Below are positions 5,145 through 6,256 of a stretch of 6,256 bases of DNA, one piece after another. Both the position numbers and the translations under genes were made by a program. The stretch is from an uncultured Candidatus Saccharibacteria bacterium (lineage in GTDB: Bacteria; Patescibacteria; Saccharimonadia; Saccharimonadales; UBA6022), in the NCBI GenBank assembly GCA_946886725.1, contig CAMPJF010000062.1, positions 1-6,256 of the forward strand, read 5' to 3'. Below the pieces are notes generated by a model. It was not told the origin of the DNA. It searched no databases and saw nothing but the letters and a program-made list of their open reading frames with translations. Numbering within the stretch: the stretch's first letter is position 1; every line of letters begins with the position of its first letter.

Positions 5145-6054
5145 GACGATGATTATGCAGATTGAGGGTTTGACGAAACGGTATGGCGCATTTCATGCGA
5201 TCCAAGACGTTAGTTTTAATGTGCTACGAGGTGAGGTTGTCGGTTTTGTCGGTCTGAATGGGGCGGGAAAATCAACGACTATCAATCTAATACTCGGCTT
5301 TCTCTACGCGAGTGGGGGGAGTGTTCGTATTTTCGGCGACAAGGTGACTCCACAGACGGCGCATTGGACGCATCAGCGTATCGGATTTGCGAGTGGGGAT
5401 ATGAGCCTGTTTGACAGTTTAACTGGCAAACAATACCTAGCATTTCTTGGTCGTCGCTATAGAATAAAGAACACCGATCGCCTTGACGAGCTCTGCCAAC
5501 GGTTTGATCCGCAACTTGATAAACGTATCAAGGATTTATCCCGCGGCAATAAACAGAAAATTGCGCTAATCGGGGCGTTTATGACAAGTCCGCAGTTAGT
5601 GATTCTTGACGAACCAAGTAGCGGGCTTGACCCTATGATGCAGCAGGCTTTTCTGGATTTAGTCCGCGAAGAAAGCGAGCGTGGAACAACGATCTTTATG
5701 TCGTCGCACTATTTGAGCGAAGTTGCCGATGTCTGTAGCCGAGTGTTGCTGATGCGTAAGGGTAAGCTCGTTAAAGATATTCAGTCAGATCAGTTGTCTG
5801 CAGCTGGTGGAAAGCGGGTGACCGTCGTGGCGACGTATGCTGTCGTTCCTCCAAAGGATGCTGAACTGGTCGCTCACCAAAAGACGGATCAAGGCCACGA
5901 GCTGAGCTTCCTGTATAAGGGTCCTGCGGTTAATTTGCAAAAATGGCTAGCGAGTGCGCCGCCACTTCTCGAGGTAACTATTATTGAACATGACTTAGAG
6001 GCGGCATTTAGTGACTTGTACGTCAAAGATGCCGAGGAGGCTGCACATGTATAA
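5143..6054 (+). CDS. ABC transporter ATP-binding protein (ABC-2 / drug-exporter type)
   Basis: This cytoplasmic ATPase would power an ABC-2 exporter with the permease encoded next to it. Counted from the ATG at 5143 (303 residues): A-loop Y14, Walker A GLNGAGKST (37-45), signature LSRGN (132-136), Walker B LVILDEP (152-158), D-loop SGLD (160-163) and switch His H189. The Q-loop position is occupied by Gly (FASGD, 82-86), which I recall as common in one branch of these exporters. After the nucleotide domain (about 5-215) a C-terminal extension to residue 303 resembles the accessory domain of BcrA/DrrA/CcmA-like ATPases. Substrate unknown; peptide, antibiotic or lipid export is usual for the class. 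ATGs at 5149 and 5155 are also in frame; 5155 gives the family-like MQIEGLTKRYG and fits the consensus -10. The gene overlaps the permease start by 8 bases, so the two form one coupled operon. Confidence 0.95.
   Translation: MTMIMQIEGLTKRYGAFHAIQDVSFNVLRGEVVGFVGLNGAGKSTTINLILGFLYASGGSVRIFGDKVTPQTAHWTHQRIGFASGDMSLFDSLTGKQYLAFLGRRYRIKNTDRLDELCQRFDPQLDKRIKDLSRGNKQKIALIGAFMTSPQLVILDEPSSGLDPMMQQAFLDLVREESERGTTIFMSSHYLSEVADVCSRVLLMRKGKLVKDIQSDQLSAAGGKRVTVVATYAVVPPKDAELVAHQKTDQGHELSFLYKGPAVNLQKWLASAPPLLEVTIIEHDLEAAFSDLYVKDAEEAAHV
6036..6040 (+). promoter_or_regulatory. Shine-Dalgarno of the permease gene
   Basis: GGAGG within the 3' end of the ATPase gene (inside GAGGAGG), 6 bases before the permease ATG at 6047. 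It supports coupled translation of the pair. Confidence 0.85.
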
Positions 6055-6256
6055 TCTGTTCACAAAAACACTTTACGATAAGCGGGCATTTATTATAGGC
6101 TGGTGCCTCGGCATGGCTTTTCTAGGTTTTTTGATGATGATTTTTTACCCCGCATTCCACCAGGATACAGGTCTTGACCAGCTTGTCAAAAATCTCCCCT
6201 CGGCATTCCAAGGATTAGTGGGGGATCTGAATAACCTCAAAGAACTACCAGGCTAT
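6047..6256 (+). CDS. ABC-2 type transporter permease, 3' end outside window
   Basis: The first 70 residues are visible and the frame runs off the window. It starts MYNLFTKTLYDKRAF, a short amphipathic cytoplasmic lead typical of ABC-2 permeases, followed by one hydrophobic segment (about residues 15-35, FIIGWCLGMAFLGFLMMIFYP) that should be the first transmembrane helix. Then comes an extracytoplasmic stretch with LDQLVKNLPSAFQGLVGDLNNL, a pattern I recall from permeases partnered with this ATPase type. Its ATG overlaps the ATPase stop by 8 bases (6047-6054) and has a strong GGAGG 6 bases upstream, so it is almost certainly the membrane partner of that ATPase. A full protein would be expected to carry at least six membrane helices. 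Substrate cannot be told from this part. Confidence 0.88.
   Translation, partial: MYNLFTKTLYDKRAFIIGWCLGMAFLGFLMMIFYPAFHQDTGLDQLVKNLPSAFQGLVGDLNNLKELPGY

Overview
The window reads as a stretch of bacterial chromosome, most likely from a Candidate Phyla Radiation (Patescibacteria) organism, with Candidatus Saccharibacteria (TM7) as the best guess. This is inference. It rests on mid-range base composition, short compact genes, a minimal 88-residue ribosomal protein S15 transcribed alone, and -10 boxes lying 6-10 bases before start codons (leaderless mRNAs) at four of the seven genes. TGA is used as a normal stop and glycines are GGN, which argues against the UGA-glycine relatives (Gracilibacteria/SR1).

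Layout. Positions 1-2151 (+) hold the 3' part of a large multidomain protein: a DUF4082-like beta domain, then a region resembling the large subunit of N,N-dimethylformamidase, then two copies of a WDGSQW repeat. A leaderless gene for an unrecognised acidic protein follows (2194-2736, +), then leaderless rpsO (2788-3054, +), closed by a textbook intrinsic terminator. The middle is on the minus strand. It holds a 322-residue protein with an HxxEH motif suggestive of M16 peptidases (3087-4055), a tiny cysteine-containing basic protein (4122-4328) and a Nudix hydrolase (4497-4961). After a divergent intergenic region, a plus-strand operon encodes an ABC transporter ATPase (5143-6054) overlapping by 8 bases the start of its permease (6047 to the window edge).

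Expression logic. Two initiation modes are visible. Genes right behind a promoter (2194, 2788, 4055, about 5143) have no Shine-Dalgarno and essentially no 5' leader. The Nudix gene, the translationally coupled permease and the small Cys protein have clear GGAGG/GAGG sites. The small Cys-protein gene stands out: perfect TTGACA-17-TATAAT promoter, an early hairpin plus T-run, a second hairpin covering the ribosome binding site, a codon set rich in C/G third positions, and its own terminator. It looks like a highly expressed gene with a regulated leader.

Most unusual: the structured leader and small protein at 4081-4455, the possible minimal M16-like protein at 3087-4055, and the dimethylformamidase-like protein that retains a plausible 2-Tyr/1-Glu iron site. 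No mobile element, CRISPR array, tRNA or rRNA was seen.
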